The translations under genes were made by a program, and so were the position numbers. DNA of 64,000 bases from Heligmosomoides polygyrus polygyrus (lineage: Eukaryota > Nematoda > Chromadorea > Rhabditida > Heligmosomidae): NCBI GenBank assembly GCA_947396885.1, contig OX377202.1:73938643-74002642 (forward strand), read 5' to 3'. Below, piece by piece: positions 38,020 to 50,095 of this stretch. The notes under the pieces are model-generated. The model was not told the DNA's origin and ran no database searches. It saw nothing but the letters and a program-made list of their open reading frames with translations. Positions within the stretch are counted from its first letter, which is position 1; the number at the start of each line of letters is the position of its first letter.

Positions 38020-39545
38020 ATTGTCCCCATCTAGCCATCCCTTCAGCGGCTCCAACTCACGTCCCGTCCAGAAGATCAGCGTGGTGAACCAAAGCGGCTC
38101 TGAAGAAGATGAGGCCAGGCAAAGCGACTGGGCCCGACGACGTGGCGGCTGACCTGTGGAAGTCAAAGTTTTGGTACCCGGCTGAGTGGTTGGTGAAGTT
38201 CTTTAATCAGGTTGTAGCAGAGGATAAAGTACCTGACTGTTGGAGCCAAAGTACGACGGTTCCGATTTGGAAGAAGAAGGGTAGTCCTGCAGAGTGTTCC
38301 AATTACCGTCCGATTCGCTTGCTTTCTCATACAATGAAAAATTTTGAGCGAATTGTCGATGGATGAATTCGTGACATCGACCAGCTTTCCAGCAATCAGT
38401 GCGGTTTCGTGGCTGGCTGTGGCACCATCGATGATTTCTTGCGGTGCTTCTCTAACACGCCGCCCGCCTCTTGTTAGAGAAGCACCTCAAGAAACAGAAG
38501 CCGCTGCATAACGCCTTCCTCGATTTGGAGAAGGTCTTCGATTGCGTACCACTGGAAGCGATATGGTATGCACTGCGGCAACACGATGATCCTGAGGAAC
38601 TTGTGGAGTGGGAGCGAATACTGTACGCTTGCCCAAAGAGTCGAGTTCGAAGATGACACCTCGATGAAGCTTTCCATCTTTGACGGGGTACACCAGGCTT
38701 TACGCTTTCCCAACTTCTGTTCGTTGTCGTCATGCATGCCATCACACGAGAACTTTTGAAGCCCACTTTTGAAGCCCGTCGCATTGGGCGCTGCTTTGAC
38801 CGAGATGCGAAAATAAAGGTGAACTCGAGCGAGAGGTGCAAGTTCGATGTGAGCGGTTTGGACTCAAATTCAACGTGAAGAAGACCGAGAATCTAACAAA
38901 GGACGTGACTGAGTCCAGCTCCATGAAGGTTAATGGCATCGAACTTCCCCGTACTTCAGCCTTTTAGTAAATATTTGGGATCAGCGACAGCGTCTCACGG
39001 CAGTCTGATGGTTGAAGTGAATTTACGCGTGAGTGCAGCTTGGTCCAAGTGGCGCTCGTTGACTGGCGTACTCTGCGATAGAAAGATACCAGAGCACCTG
39101 AAGCCGAAGAACTACAGTGCAGTGCGGCCAGTAGCAATGTGCGGCCTGCGTCCAAGGAAGCTGAAACGCGCTCCAGCGTCATGGAAGCGAAGATCTGCGC
39201 TTGACATCTGGAGTCACGCAGCTGGACCACACCCGAAGCGATGACGTTCAGCAGAAATTCAGCGTCGCGCCAACAGCTGACAAGGTGCCCCAAGCTCGCT
39301 TACGATGGAACGAGAACGTTCTGCCTGAAACAGAAGACAGCGTCCACAAGATGGGCCTCAACTTCTAGGTAGTAGGAAAAGGGCCTAGAGGGCGCCTGGA
39401 GCAGCACTGGTCTGATACGCTACGTATACGCTTAAAGGCAGCTGGTGTCCGCCTTGAACTAACGCTGGATCGGGAAAGGTGGCGTCATGATACAAGAATA
39501 GCGGACCCCGCTACAAAGCGGGACAAACGCTGAAGAAGAAGAAGA
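38020..39545 (+). mobile_element. RTE-type LINE fragment (family B), degraded
   Basis: Reverse-transcriptase pieces in three frames: KMRPGKATGPDDVAADLWKS, CSNYRPIRLLSHTMKNFERI, QCGFVAGCGTIDDF, HNAFLDLEKVFDCVPLEAIW and PEELVEWERILYACPKSRV. The catalytic aspartate box is missing because of a deletion near 38720-38800. C-terminal pieces include LTGVLCDRKIPEHLKPK and LALDRERWRHDTR-like sequence. The 3' end is GCTGAAGAAGAAGAAG at about 39531. The same 3' end and C-terminus occur in reverse at the right edge of the window. The endonuclease half is absent. Confidence 0.75.
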
Positions 39546-39559
39546 GGATTCTGAAGTGC

Positions 39560-41250
39560 ACAAAAGAGCCAGAAACTTTCCGAATGCCTACATGTGAAGC
39601 TTGTGTCCTATACTCGCCAACTACATGTTTTCCGTGTATCAGCATCGGCGATTTATGTACAATACGTGCTACTTGCATTCAACACTGCAGCAGCGGATCG
39701 CAGGTTTTCCTCTCAAAAATTTGGCGTGGTTGCAACCCTTGTGCCCTGCAAGTCTTTCAAATGTCCTTATCAAATCCAACTCCAACTTTGAGACAGAATC
39801 AAAGATACTACTGGAGTTGGATAGTTACCCACTAGAGATTTTGAGCAACGAAAATTCTGTCTTGATCGGGAAACAAGCCGTCCGGTCATTGACTGCAATT
39901 TTAGCTTCAAATTCGACCTGCTAGCATTAAAAGGCATTGAGATACCAATTCTAAGAGAATTCAAAAATAACATTTGGACGAAAAAACATTGTAAACTCAG
40001 TTTAGGAAGCACTTGGTCAACAAAACGGCTCATTGTGACGAAGACTGGAGCGCACAAAAACATGTGTGTGAACAGACGAGTAGTTTCTTCAGCTATGTGA
40101 TCAGGAGCAGTTAGCAAAAAGATATCCATCGGCGACATAGTTTTTGCTGTGTTGGTGTTCCATTCGGCATGGCTCTTCGCTGTGAAAAAGATTATAAGCG
40201 CTAACTACAGACTACATAACTGCTACAATTTACGACTAACCCGATTGACTTTGAAAACTTTTAATGAGAAATGTGGCTTCTCTGAGAGTTTTAACCACTG
40301 TAGGACTACAATTCTTGTAAGGAATCTTTGATTTCCAGAAGCCTCTAGGGCTTTCGAACGTCAACATTCATTGTACTTAAGCTGTTTCATAAGCACCTGA
40401 ATGTTCTGCACGATGAAGTTCCATGTAACTGGCGGGTGGCATCGTAGATAGTGCGCGACTAGTTGCCCCATCTGATGGTGAGTGGAACGTATGTCTTAGC
40501 GAGCTCGCATTCCCTACAAAAGGCAGAGTGGAATGATAGGATCCAGCCGTTGAAGTTCGAAATCGTTTCGAACGGTTTCAGTGTATAGTGCTGGATTGTG
40601 TACATCTCGCTTAACATTATGGCGAGGATAGTCATGCAAACTCGATTTCCATTCTTCTACTCAGACCGCACATCATAATCGACATTCTTCTGTGCATTCT
40701 TCTTACAGAAGCAATTGTTCTGCCGGTGTAACCGATTTCATTTTAACTATCGCTGGGTTTTTGCTTGACCTATGCAACACCTTCTGTGACCGTTTCCGTT
40801 CTTATTTATGGCCGCCTCTTCGTGTGGAGCCAATGACTAACCCGGGTTCCTCCTGGTGTGGTGGCTTACATCGCTTTCGCATGTCCCTTATTTCGTACAA
40901 CTTCTCTTCCGACCCTAGATATAGCATTTTCTGTCGAGCTTATGTGCAAGCGCACATTTTCTGCGAGGACATGTGCCGTAGTCGGCAGGTGGAGCCGTTC
41001 TTCACGTGCAGCACTTATGGATTCGAGACTTGTGGTTAGCTCGCACCGACGCTGAACACGCTGTCGACCCTGCCGCGTTCGATGAACTGGTACGACCCAT
41101 CCCATGAAGTGAAAGAATAACGCGGAGTTTTGCCGCCTTATCTTTTTGGCTTGGGTTATTTGATCGGAAGAAAGCTTAGGTCCAGAATGAATTCCAACCT
41201 CCACCCTTCGCGTTCCGTTCTACGTTTGTTGTACTAATGTACTGAGGTTG
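39560..41250. other. Spacer with no recognisable gene
   Basis: Only short open frames, no domain motif and no clear splice structure. No repeat ends were found. Confidence 0.4.
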
Positions 41251-41255
41251 CACTA

Positions 41256-42067
41256 GGGGGGAGGGAGGGGCAAAAGTAATGAGACAAATTGAGAAAAATT
41301 CTTTATCTCTTTATAACTCAATTACAAATCAACGATGCTAAGGAGTGTGTATGCCATTGAAGTCAATGACTTGCTGCCATCGCTCAACCAACTGCCTGAT
41401 CCCATCCTTCCAAAACTGCTTGGGCCTGGTGTTGATCAACTGCTCGATATGGTTGTCAAGGACTGCTTGGGTTGTTGTGTCCCTTCCGACCAGGAAGTCC
41501 CGTAGGCCCAAGAAGTGATGGTAGTCGCATGGAGAGATGTTAGGCGAATACGGTGGGTGAAGCATGTGAACGTAGCCCAGCTGGGCAAGCTTATCCGCGG
41601 TCACTTGTTCCCGATGGGGTGCGACGTTGTCGAAGAGGAGGACCTTCTTGACGCGCTGAGACCGAATAACAGCGAGTCGGCGGTCCATCTTTTCAATTAC
41701 GTTCACCATGGCCTTGGAGTCCATCGCCATCCTTTTGGACAACAGCTTCCAGCATATCGGTTCATGGACGCAGACTCAAAAGCTCAGAAGGTGCTTCTCG
41801 CCGTGAACATCTCGCCGAACGAAGGTCGGTAACAGGTCAACAGGCCTCACCCAGACTGGCTGCTTGGCAGGGGTAAGGTAGAAGACGTACTTCTCATCCT
41901 GCGTTAAGATTGAGTCCAGGCTGCTCGGGGTTGGGAATCGGGAGAAATTTGCGCGACACAGGTCGACTCGTCAGGCTGGGGTTTCGGCATGAGACAGGAA
42001 CCCGACTGCAGTCACGACATGAATGGGCACGGCATGAAGAGTCTCATTACTTTTGACCCCCCCCCCC
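41256..42067 (-). mobile_element. Internally deleted mariner with intact ends
   Basis: Terminal inverted repeats (a G-rich run followed by CAAAAGTAATGAGAC) bound the element, with TA at 41254-41255 and 42068-42069. The coding part on the minus strand lacks the N-terminal DNA-binding domain and starts near TQDEKYVFYLTPAKQPVWV, the region of the first catalytic aspartate. The ends are well enough preserved that transposase from elsewhere could in principle act on it. Confidence 0.88.
41338..41890 (-). pseudogene. Mariner transposase, catalytic domain only
   Basis: After QDEKY near 41895 the frame has a stop and a shift, then is open from 41742 to 41338. This segment contains VKKVLLFDNVAPHRE (second aspartate), LHPPYSPNISPCDYHHF (third aspartate, exactly 34 residues after the second, the mariner D34D spacing) and ends WQQVIDFNGIHTP, a normal mariner C-terminus. 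The helix-turn-helix domain is missing, so no active protein is made. Confidence 0.85.
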
Positions 42068-43103
42068 TAATACATATGTCGCGCAAGAAGAGCAGATTGG
42101 CTTGCGCTGGAAATACCTGATAAACGCGCTCATTATTTTCATCTTTTGTTAAGGTAGCTTTGTTGTGTCTGCTAGTATGTATTTGCGTCAACGATATTTC
42201 GTACGTTTCAGCTCGTGAGCATCATGGAACCTCCAGGAAACTCTATTCGTTAATCAAATTGGTACCCTTAATCTCGATGTGGTCACTTTTTGGGTAAATT
42301 GGTTAATCGAAAAGGCCAAATGGAATTGTTACGCATTGTTGGACTTGATGATAGCAGTTTGACTTAGAGTATTTCTAGCTTCTTTCATGACATCATTTTT
42401 GATAATTCTTTGGTGAGGAGCCAGAATTGATCAGCAGCAGAAGCGATGCGAGCGAGCGAACGTTTTCAACGTCGTTTTGCAGCCATGGGAGATGTCGGCA
42501 GAAATGTTCCTCGAATAGAACATCGCCTGCCTACTAATAGTGTGGTTCACTATATTGTCTTCGTACATGTTTATTTTTCGATATGCCGCCACTGTCGAAC
42601 AGAGTGGGTAAGGTGGTCGTGCAATAGGATGGGTCCATAGTGTTCATACTCCATAATTTCGATGTACTCTCATGGTGACGGAAAGCTGATTTGTACTTCT
42701 CGTGAGAAGACTGCGATAATATCATTTTTGAAGTGTGTGATTTTATCTGCCAGTTGCTACGAAAATGGCAACCCGACGGTTCTCAAACTTCATCGCGGTG
42801 AAAAATGCTCCCTACAGAATTCAGCTGGCCAGATTACGCTCGACAAGGGAATCAGTAACTTACTTCTTCTCTAGTGTTCAGTGTTTGAATTTTGCAAATG
42901 CACAACACGCAATGCATTGAACATCCTCAACGGAAGCGTATGACAGCCAGGATCATTTTGCAGTCGCCGAGATCCTAAGCAAAGCTCTTCTCGGTAGCAG
43001 ATACTGTGCAGTTACCATCGGAGAGCCATCTAATCCTGAGATCGAATTCGATGTCTGCAAAGAACAAGAACACGGTCGCACGACCTGGACATAGTCTGAA
43101 GCG

Positions 43104-43109
43104 TTTATT
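43104..43109 (-). terminator. Poly(A) signal of the arginine-rich secreted protein gene
   Basis: AATAAA on the minus strand, about 40 nt downstream of the stop codon at 43148-43150. Confidence 0.7.
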
Positions 43110-43147
43110 TAGATTAGTGATGAATAGATTAAGCGGGCGGCGGAGGT

Positions 43148-43800
43148 CTACCCTCTCTGGGCGGCGCGGAGTCGTCGCAGACGACGGTTCTGGCGACGAG
43201 CGAAGCGGAGGGCGCGGTCGCGACGGGCGCGCTGGCGACGGACGACTCGCTGGCGACGGGCGACGCGCTGGCGGCGAGCGACGTTCTTCCGACGGTGGAC
43301 GGCGACGTGGCGACGGTGCTTGCGGATGGCTTTTCGGGCGATGGCGCGGTGCACCTGGGCGTCTCGGCGCTGGTGTCGGACGCGTTTGGCCGCGGCGCGA
43401 CGGATGTTGGCCGCGTGGCGACGGGCGTGGGCGCGACGACGGTGAGCCTATAAGCAGAAACGTTGTGAGAGCGAAGCCGGGGCCGAAGAGCCGCTCCTCC
43501 CACCTTGAACCTGGCGATGGCCTTAGGGGATCTGCGGGCGGCAGCACGTCTCTTCACTCGGGTGGCCGGGAGGGTGGCCTCGACCTCCTGCTCCTGCTCC
43601 CCGACCTTGTCGAATGTCAGTGCAACGGCGTCCTTGCTCTTCTCGACAACGGCCAGCTGGTCCTCCTCATCGTCCTTTGCCTGTTAAAGAAGGCCCTTGA
43701 GCTCGAGCGTAGGGAGATATGAGGGCAAAGCACTGCGTACCTGTTCTGCATTTGCTGCGATGACCAGAAGGGCTGCGCAAGCGGCGAAGATGAGCCTCAT
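43148..43800 (-). CDS. Secreted, extremely arginine-rich pro-peptide (three exons)
   Basis: Exons on the minus strand: 43800-43741, 43680-43504 and 43447-43148, with introns of 60 and 56 bp (GTACGC...AACAG, GTGGGA...TATAG), all in phase 0; 178 residues. Residues 1-18 are a clear signal peptide (MRLIFAACAALLVIAANA). Residues 21-60 are acidic (5 Asp, 7 Glu, 4 Lys). RVKRR at 61-65 is a furin-like site. The remaining 113 residues contain 42 Arg, 6 Lys, 8 His, only 2 acidic residues and no Cys, Trp, Tyr or Met, with ARRQR-type repeats near the end. A TATA box and AATAAA fit this gene. An acidic pro-part neutralising a cationic mature part is typical of antimicrobial precursors; a heme- or polyanion-binding role is also possible. 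No family was recognised; function is inference. Confidence 0.75.
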
Positions 43801-43832
43801 CTTCGATGTATGGCTTGCAGCGAAAAAAGCCG

Positions 43833-43840
43833 CTTTTATA
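43833..43840 (-). promoter_or_regulatory. TATA box of the arginine-rich secreted protein gene
   Basis: TATAAAAG on the minus strand, 33-40 nt upstream of the ATG at 43800. This would place transcription start only about 5-10 nt before the ATG, a very short leader unless trans-splicing or an upstream start is used. Confidence 0.65.
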
Positions 43841-44119
43841 TGCCGCTAACGAAGCATAGCTAAACCCGAAAACCCGATTGGATCGTCGAACTCGGTATGG
43901 ATCATCGTGTTGTTGCAGATAGATCTACACTTTTGAGTTCGGAAAAAACTGCTTGCCAGCCGCCTGCCTCGATGGCTCTGCCGATCCTGCTATCTATGCT
44001 CACCACCTTCATTATTATTGATGCCACAAGAATGGTAGGTCATACAAGTCGCTTCGTTCTACAGATCCATGTAATTTTCACGAGCTTTCATCCATTCAAG
44101 CAAAGCCAAAATATGTGAT

Positions 44120-47100
44120 TCTGCGAACTCTAATTACCGTCAGTTCCGTATTGATGAATAAAACTCTATCCAAAGACATCCTCAAAGTTCATGAAAACTA
44201 CTTGTGTGACACAAAACTGACGAACGCTCGAGAAATTGCATTTGTAGACAAATTTCTTCAACTTGTACTACTAACACCCTATAGTCGCCGTCAAATGTGA
44301 CCAACTCAGAAATCGTTGTGTTCTTCTGACTACATCACAATATTACGCATTATGGAAAGTCTGTTCAAAGGTGATCGTCGCTCTCTAGCAGACCTGAAAC
44401 CAGTATTGGAAAGCAGCCCTCGTAGGCTGTTAGAACAGATTCTACGCTGATTCCTACCCAGTTTCGGCTAGGCTTCTTGACCTCTCCTCTGACGAGCTTA
44501 TCATTGTTCCACGGGTATGAAACAAATTGTGTTTACAATACCAAATCAGTCTAAAAATAAGGTCGGATTCGGATCGCCACATCTAATTTGAATTTTTTTC
44601 GCTTGGAGACGTACATATTAGGTCAAACGAAAAAAATCCCACATGTCTTTGCGATTTAAAAACTGGCGCTAAGATTTACGCCCTTGAAGTACTGGACATA
44701 CAGAGGCGATACAGGTGGAGTTCATATTGGATTCAGTAATTGACCTATATTGTCTCAGAGGTGTTTTTTAGACACTTGATGAGGTGCTACTCACCTTTCG
44801 AGAGCTCTGCTTAGGATTATGGAGGACAAGGATTTCTAGACCTAGTTTGCCTAGCGTGCATGCAGCCGCCTTCTCAGCGTGCGGTTCAACACAATCGTAC
44901 CGCTGAGCATTTTCTTATCTCTTCAGTGAAGTTTCCACTGGATTTACTACATCTTGAGGATTTTTTATTGCCAAGGAATCTCCTAAACTCCATAGCTGTT
45001 TCACGGCATCCCAGATTGCTTTAAAAGAGCAATCCGGTCAATTAGTGACGGCAACCTTGTCATGTGTGCAAATTCGTCTTTCAAAAGCATTTATTTATGA
45101 GGCCCGTACGTGCCTGCGTCACAATTACCAGTGTTTGTTCTGTCGTAGAAGTTCCAGTTCCTATAAAACAAATATAATCCCAGAATCTGAGAAATGGCTT
45201 ACCGCTGTTGAATGAAATCGAAATTGTCTTTTACTGAGACCTTATCTGTTCGCCGGTCAATTAATAACAATTACAGTTATTAGCCCTTCCTACTCTCTAC
45301 TACAAGAAATAGCAGTAAATTTATATGAGTTAGAAGGCGCGTCTCTTGCTACATTTTTTTACTTATTCGTTTACGTTCCACGTGTTACTGCTACTGCATG
45401 CCTCTGCTACACTTCAGAAGTGGTTCCCCTGCCTTTGTAGGTGCTATTTTCTTCTCGTGTGTCAGCTAAACGTTTATCACATGCTTGTCGCATTTCGAAC
45501 TCGCATTTCAAGCACACGTTTGGTGGAGATCTCGTGCACAAATGCGAGGTGCGTTTCTCGAGCTGTTTCCACTGTAGTAGCGCCAAATTTGAACTTGAGT
45601 TAGTATTTGAAACAATCTCTACCGGCATGCTCCATTTCAAAACGTTCAAGATTTCAAAAAATTTGAAACTTTTTCTAAGGGTGCTAAGCATTTTGCAAGG
45701 GTCAGGCCTGGTTTTTCATAAAAGTTACCATCGTCCTCTATGGTCTCGTCAAAATGTTCGTGGTATATGCTATTGGTGGTTAGTGTGTTGGCAGGCTTAC
45801 TATGGAGCGAAAGCATTATTTTTAGACCAATCTGATATTCCCGTCAGTGTACTATTGTGGTAAATTTGCTAATTCGCATTCGTTGAACTTTAGTAGAGAG
45901 TTTTTCAGCGCGTATGGGCACAACTATATGGGAACTAGCCCAGATGTGGGATACTTTTTAAAGTTGCCAATTCCAACACTAGAGGTAGCGATCTCAACCT
46001 GGTACTACTTCGGGTGAGGAAAAACATAGGGCGTTATTTCTTTGTGTATAAGGCAGGTGCCGAATATGCTAAACTCAGCAAACGAATGGTTCTTCCAGCT
46101 AAACTGAGCTCATTTATAAGGCTGTTGGATAGCACTATGAAGTTGTCAGCCGTCGACTAGCTTGTTTAACCTAGGTGCTGTTTTGTGATTTATGTTGTTT
46201 TCTTGTTCTTGATGGGAGAGTGATTTTTGTTATTCTGTTTTTGGTCGCTTTTTGTTTTGTTTTGCTTTGTTTCCTTCGTTGCAAGATGCTTGACTTCTAT
46301 AAGGAAGATGATTTTTTTCCTCGGTTTGTTTGATCTAGACGTTTGATTCACATGGGTAACCCATGTAATAAACATACATCTATATATTTCAATAATACTG
46401 GTTTTAGAAGAGAGGATGTTCAAATACTGTCGAGAAAGATTTGAGCTTTTGCTGAAGGTTGTGAATTCTTTTGTATGCACACATACAAGCATTCAATAAA
46501 ATATGCATATTGTAGTTTTAATATTAATGTAATATTTTTATTATTTTTTATTATATACAAATGGATAACCCTGCTGTCGAACTGCTGTGGGGCAACTTGT
46601 GTGTTGTGGCCGTGGTTGCACGTGATTGGATCGAGATGAGATGTCGCTGACCCCACTTACGTGCATTTAACCACCGGGCTAGTTTCAGGCATTCCACCTA
46701 CGGGAAACAACTTTTCGGTACTCTTCAGTGGCTACCTAATATTTGCAATGAGCTTACGCTGGGTTTGTGGTGTGCTGATGTACTTATGTATTAGTGCTCG
46801 CATGTTCTTGCGTTTGTAATTTTCTGTTTTCGTTTGATTTTCTGGCCAAACTGCGTCATTTCTTGCACTAGCGACTGATCCTTTTAATACTAATGTTTGA
46901 GCACACTTTCGGTGTATTGAATAAATAAATAAATGAATATGCTTTGCCACGAGAACTTGTGCAGGTTCTTTGGATAGAAGTTTTACAATCAGTGTCCATT
47001 TGAGTTAGTTGCAGCCACCCAACTGTGTTAAATGTGAGCACAAAACGAAAAATTAGAAAAGAAATTTATCAAAAGGATGTTTCGTGTCGATAATTGGTTT

Positions 47101-48200
47101 CGCACCAGCCCTCGCTCTCATCCATACCGTCGGTTCTGCAAGCAGAAAGCTACGCTATTACACCACGACCAGTGCTCGATTTGATGTCACGTGCGCTAAA
47201 TCCTCGCACAGTCCGTCAGAAATCATCCGTTGTATTAGGATAAAGGGGTCATCGACTCTTGGAGCTTGACAGTTTTATGCTCCCGGATCGAATTACCATT
47301 TTCCAAGACGTCTTAGTTTCTATAATATGAACGAAGATGTGCTGTGCGATCTAGAATTAGGCGTTAATAAGAGCCGTAAATTAAAGACCAATCTGAGACC
47401 ATTTTTTAAATTTATAAATAAATTGAGAACACGATAGAGCCTTTCAATTCAACTAAATCTTGTTCACCGAAGTGAATATACCTGAAAACGGTTCGCATAT
47501 GATGGTTCAACATTCACAGCCACAGATCCTCTTGTATGATGTTCTGAGCAAAGAACTTCAAAAGTTGTTAATGCGGACACCTATGTACATGTCCAGCTCA
47601 ATCTCTAACCGCTGGTCTAGAACTCATTCACTCACCTACACACTCGGAACTCGCCCTCAATGCAGCAAATCATGAGTGCTCAAGCCAGTAGCAAGGAAAT
47701 TCGATAGAATACAGGGGTGCTAAATAGTCGAGCGCATGTCGAGCAGCAGCAACGAATTCCTCATGGTAGTTTCCTCAAGGTATTGACTGAATCGGTTAGT
47801 CCTTTTTGAGAATTTTCCGAATTACAGGGCGTATCAGTGACAAACAAAGAGCTGACGACCTTCTTTGCAAGAACAATTCTGGCTCCAGTTCGTACGGTAT
47901 AAACTTGAAGCGTGCATGACAGTTTTTGCCGTTTTCCTGTCCCGCCATTTTACGACAGACGGCTCGAGAGATCGCTTTTCATAGCGCGTGATGTCATTGC
48001 CCACTACAGTCCAGTCCCGGCAAAGCCGGTTTCTGCGTAAGTGAATGAACTTCTTGCCCCGTGTAGGCCTTGCCATTGAAAACCTAAGGCTACGCTGTAC
48101 CCAAAGTTGATGTTGAGGGTAGAAATGAAAGCCGAAACTTCAGATTTTTGAGCGTACCTTCCAGTGCATTGAAACTTGGAGACGTGTAATGGGAGAGAAC
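44120..48200. other. Spacer with no firm gene
   Basis: Mostly AT-rich. One possible small exon at about 45475-45548 (frame with SHACRISNSHFKHTFGGDL, acceptor TGTGTCAG, donor GTGCGT) could not be linked to neighbours. A SINE-type AATAAATAAATAAAT tail lies at 46919-46935. Confidence 0.35.
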
Positions 48201-48934
48201 ACGGTGTCAGAACTACCTTTGCTGATTAGCGACCTATAATCCAGCCGCACTTTATGCAATAATATTTATTTCAAGGATCACAGCAAGTAGTGGCAGCAAG
48301 GGTTTATTGACGAACTGAACAGAGCCTTTCCAGATCTTTGCAAAAAAACTACAAAGCATTTGATCCTCGCTTTCAAGAAATACCCATTCTAGAGTACGGC
48401 ACCATCCTGTTAAGCCGTAAACCCAGAAGAGAAATTATTAGACCAGAAGCTATTCGAAACTGTTTCACGAGGGAAGTAAGAGTTCATGTAAATGTATGAT
48501 CCAAGCAGCATTCTTCTGGCCTCTATAAGAAATAAAGTCTACAATTTGCATACACTTGCGTACCGTAGGAGAAAGCACGGTTTTGTCATGCTTTATAGGA
48601 TAATAACTGCAATGTTACGCAGTTCAACCCAAGATTTCTATTCTGTCCCTTTCTCTAACACGAATGTGGCCAGTGGAAACCCAGAATCCAGAACAGTAGT
48701 TTAAAATTAGGTTTCTTCACTACGCCATCGAGCCGGAACGGATGTTTAAAGCAATTAAAGAAAAAAGTTTTATCTAGTTTTTTAAGACAATGCAAAGGGC
48801 TCGTTGACAGACATCACCGGGATGCCTCACAGTTCACCGGCTTTGGTCGTTTTAAATTATTTTTTCATTGTTCCTTCTAAATTCTGCTTGTTAGCGGTCT
48901 TTGGATAGCCTTATCAGGGTGACCCTTCGCGTAC

Positions 48935-48956
48935 GAAATAAATAAATAAATAAATA
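48935..48956 (+). repeat. AAAT-type tail
   Basis: AAATAAATAAATAAATAAAT, like the tails near 33604 and 46920; probably the 3' end of a short retroelement. Confidence 0.6.
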
Positions 48957-49077
48957 CTCTGCCACCTCAGTATTGCTCGACCATAAAATGTCTGGCTTGG
49001 ATTGATATTGACTCGTACTTCACTTTTCTACAGTTGGTGATTGGTGATTTGAAGGTTTTTGGTTTATAGGGCAAGGG

Positions 49078-49375
49078 CGCGTGTAGCGCAGTCGGAGGAG
49101 GCGCGACTGTCGCGTGCACCCGATACCAGGTTCCTGGTTCGGATTTCCCGCCCGGGCCAACCAAGCCTTCCATCCCTCCGGGGTCGGTGAATTGGTACGA
49201 CTTGTCTGGGAAGGATAGAGCGCTGACTTGTTCATCGGCTGGCCACCGCAAGTCATTGTATGGCCAAATACGCATTCATGTCGCCTCCACGACATCCCGT
49301 AGAAGTAGAATGCGCTGGCGCATCCCAGAAGGGATTGAGTAACGCCGTCCTTTATCCTTTTATCCTTTAAGGTTA
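49078..49375 (+). repeat. SINE, tRNA-derived, best-preserved copy
   Basis: Head GCGCGTGTAGCGCAGTCGG (A box) and GGTTCGGATTTCC (B-box-like), a body with CCATCCCTCCGGGGTCGGTG and GACTTGTCTGGGAAGGA, and a 3' end of TATCCTTT repeats. Related copies in this window are at 22735, 33236 and, inverted, 51118. Transcription by RNA polymerase III is inferred from the internal boxes. Confidence 0.75.
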
Positions 49376-50047
49376 GGGCTCAGCCGTCGATGCTGTACCT
49401 TCGCCTATTGGTTTCTCACAACCTACGTCTTGAGCGCTCCGCCGCTCAATCGTTCGCCTAATTGTTATTCTGTCCTCGCTATGCCCTATTCTGTGCTTTC
49501 TCGAAGCAGTCGCGATCCATTTAAACCCAGTGTTGCGATGGGTATGCAAGTTGCAGTCTGCAAAAGACCTGAAGAAAATCAGGTCGGAATAGGTGGTGGT
49601 TTACGACCGCGGCGCGCGCCAAGAAATACTGATAAGCGGGCTACATAGGTGAGATGCAGCGGAACGCAGACAAGCCAAGGACGGGGCAATTCAGCTGCTT
49701 CGATTGAATCCAGGCACAAATAAACCCCCAACTTCTCTCGCCTTGAAACCTGTCATGGTAGGTCATGTTTGTCAGTATGTTGCGCCACTCGAGGTTTTTA
49801 GATGGATCTTTATTACTGTGGCCAAACCTAATGGCTTCCTTCCTTGAGAGGCATAAAACGTGGTTCTAGGAGTTGTTGAAAATGCTGGAGTAGCTGACTT
49901 GAGGGGCTTGGTAGAGTAAACTTAACTTCTTCACTGATGAGCCACCGAGCGGTTTGTCTGAAGGGAGGTGGCGAAACAAACCATTGAGATTTGATATTGT
50001 TTCTCCATAATTCTCAAGCATATTTAAACCCGTGCTCCATTTCTTAG

Positions 50048-50095
50048 GCCTCTGAGGACGACGGGAAGTCGAAACGTCAGGTCGCAGCAATAAAG
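50048..50095 (+). other. Hammerhead-core-like retroelement 3' motif (copy 2)
   Basis: CTGAGGA at 50052-50058, then GAC-loop-GTC able to form a short stem II, GAAAC at 50071-50075, GTCAGGTC and AATAAA. This is the best-structured of the three copies; a two-base stem III (AC/GT) followed by C would place a cleavage site near 50084. Stem I is not convincing. Confidence 0.4.

Noticed and set aside
43006..43722. A 238-codon plus-strand open frame, the longest host-type frame around 43 kb
   Set aside because: It is Gly/Arg/Asp-rich only because it lies opposite the C-rich arginine codons. It crosses both introns of the minus-strand gene and has no domain or splice logic of its own.
49020..49295. 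A 91-codon minus-strand frame and similar short frames at 22.6-22.9 kb and 33.2-33.4 kb
   Set aside because: All lie in copies of the same SINE; they share words because the repeat is shared, not because it codes for protein.
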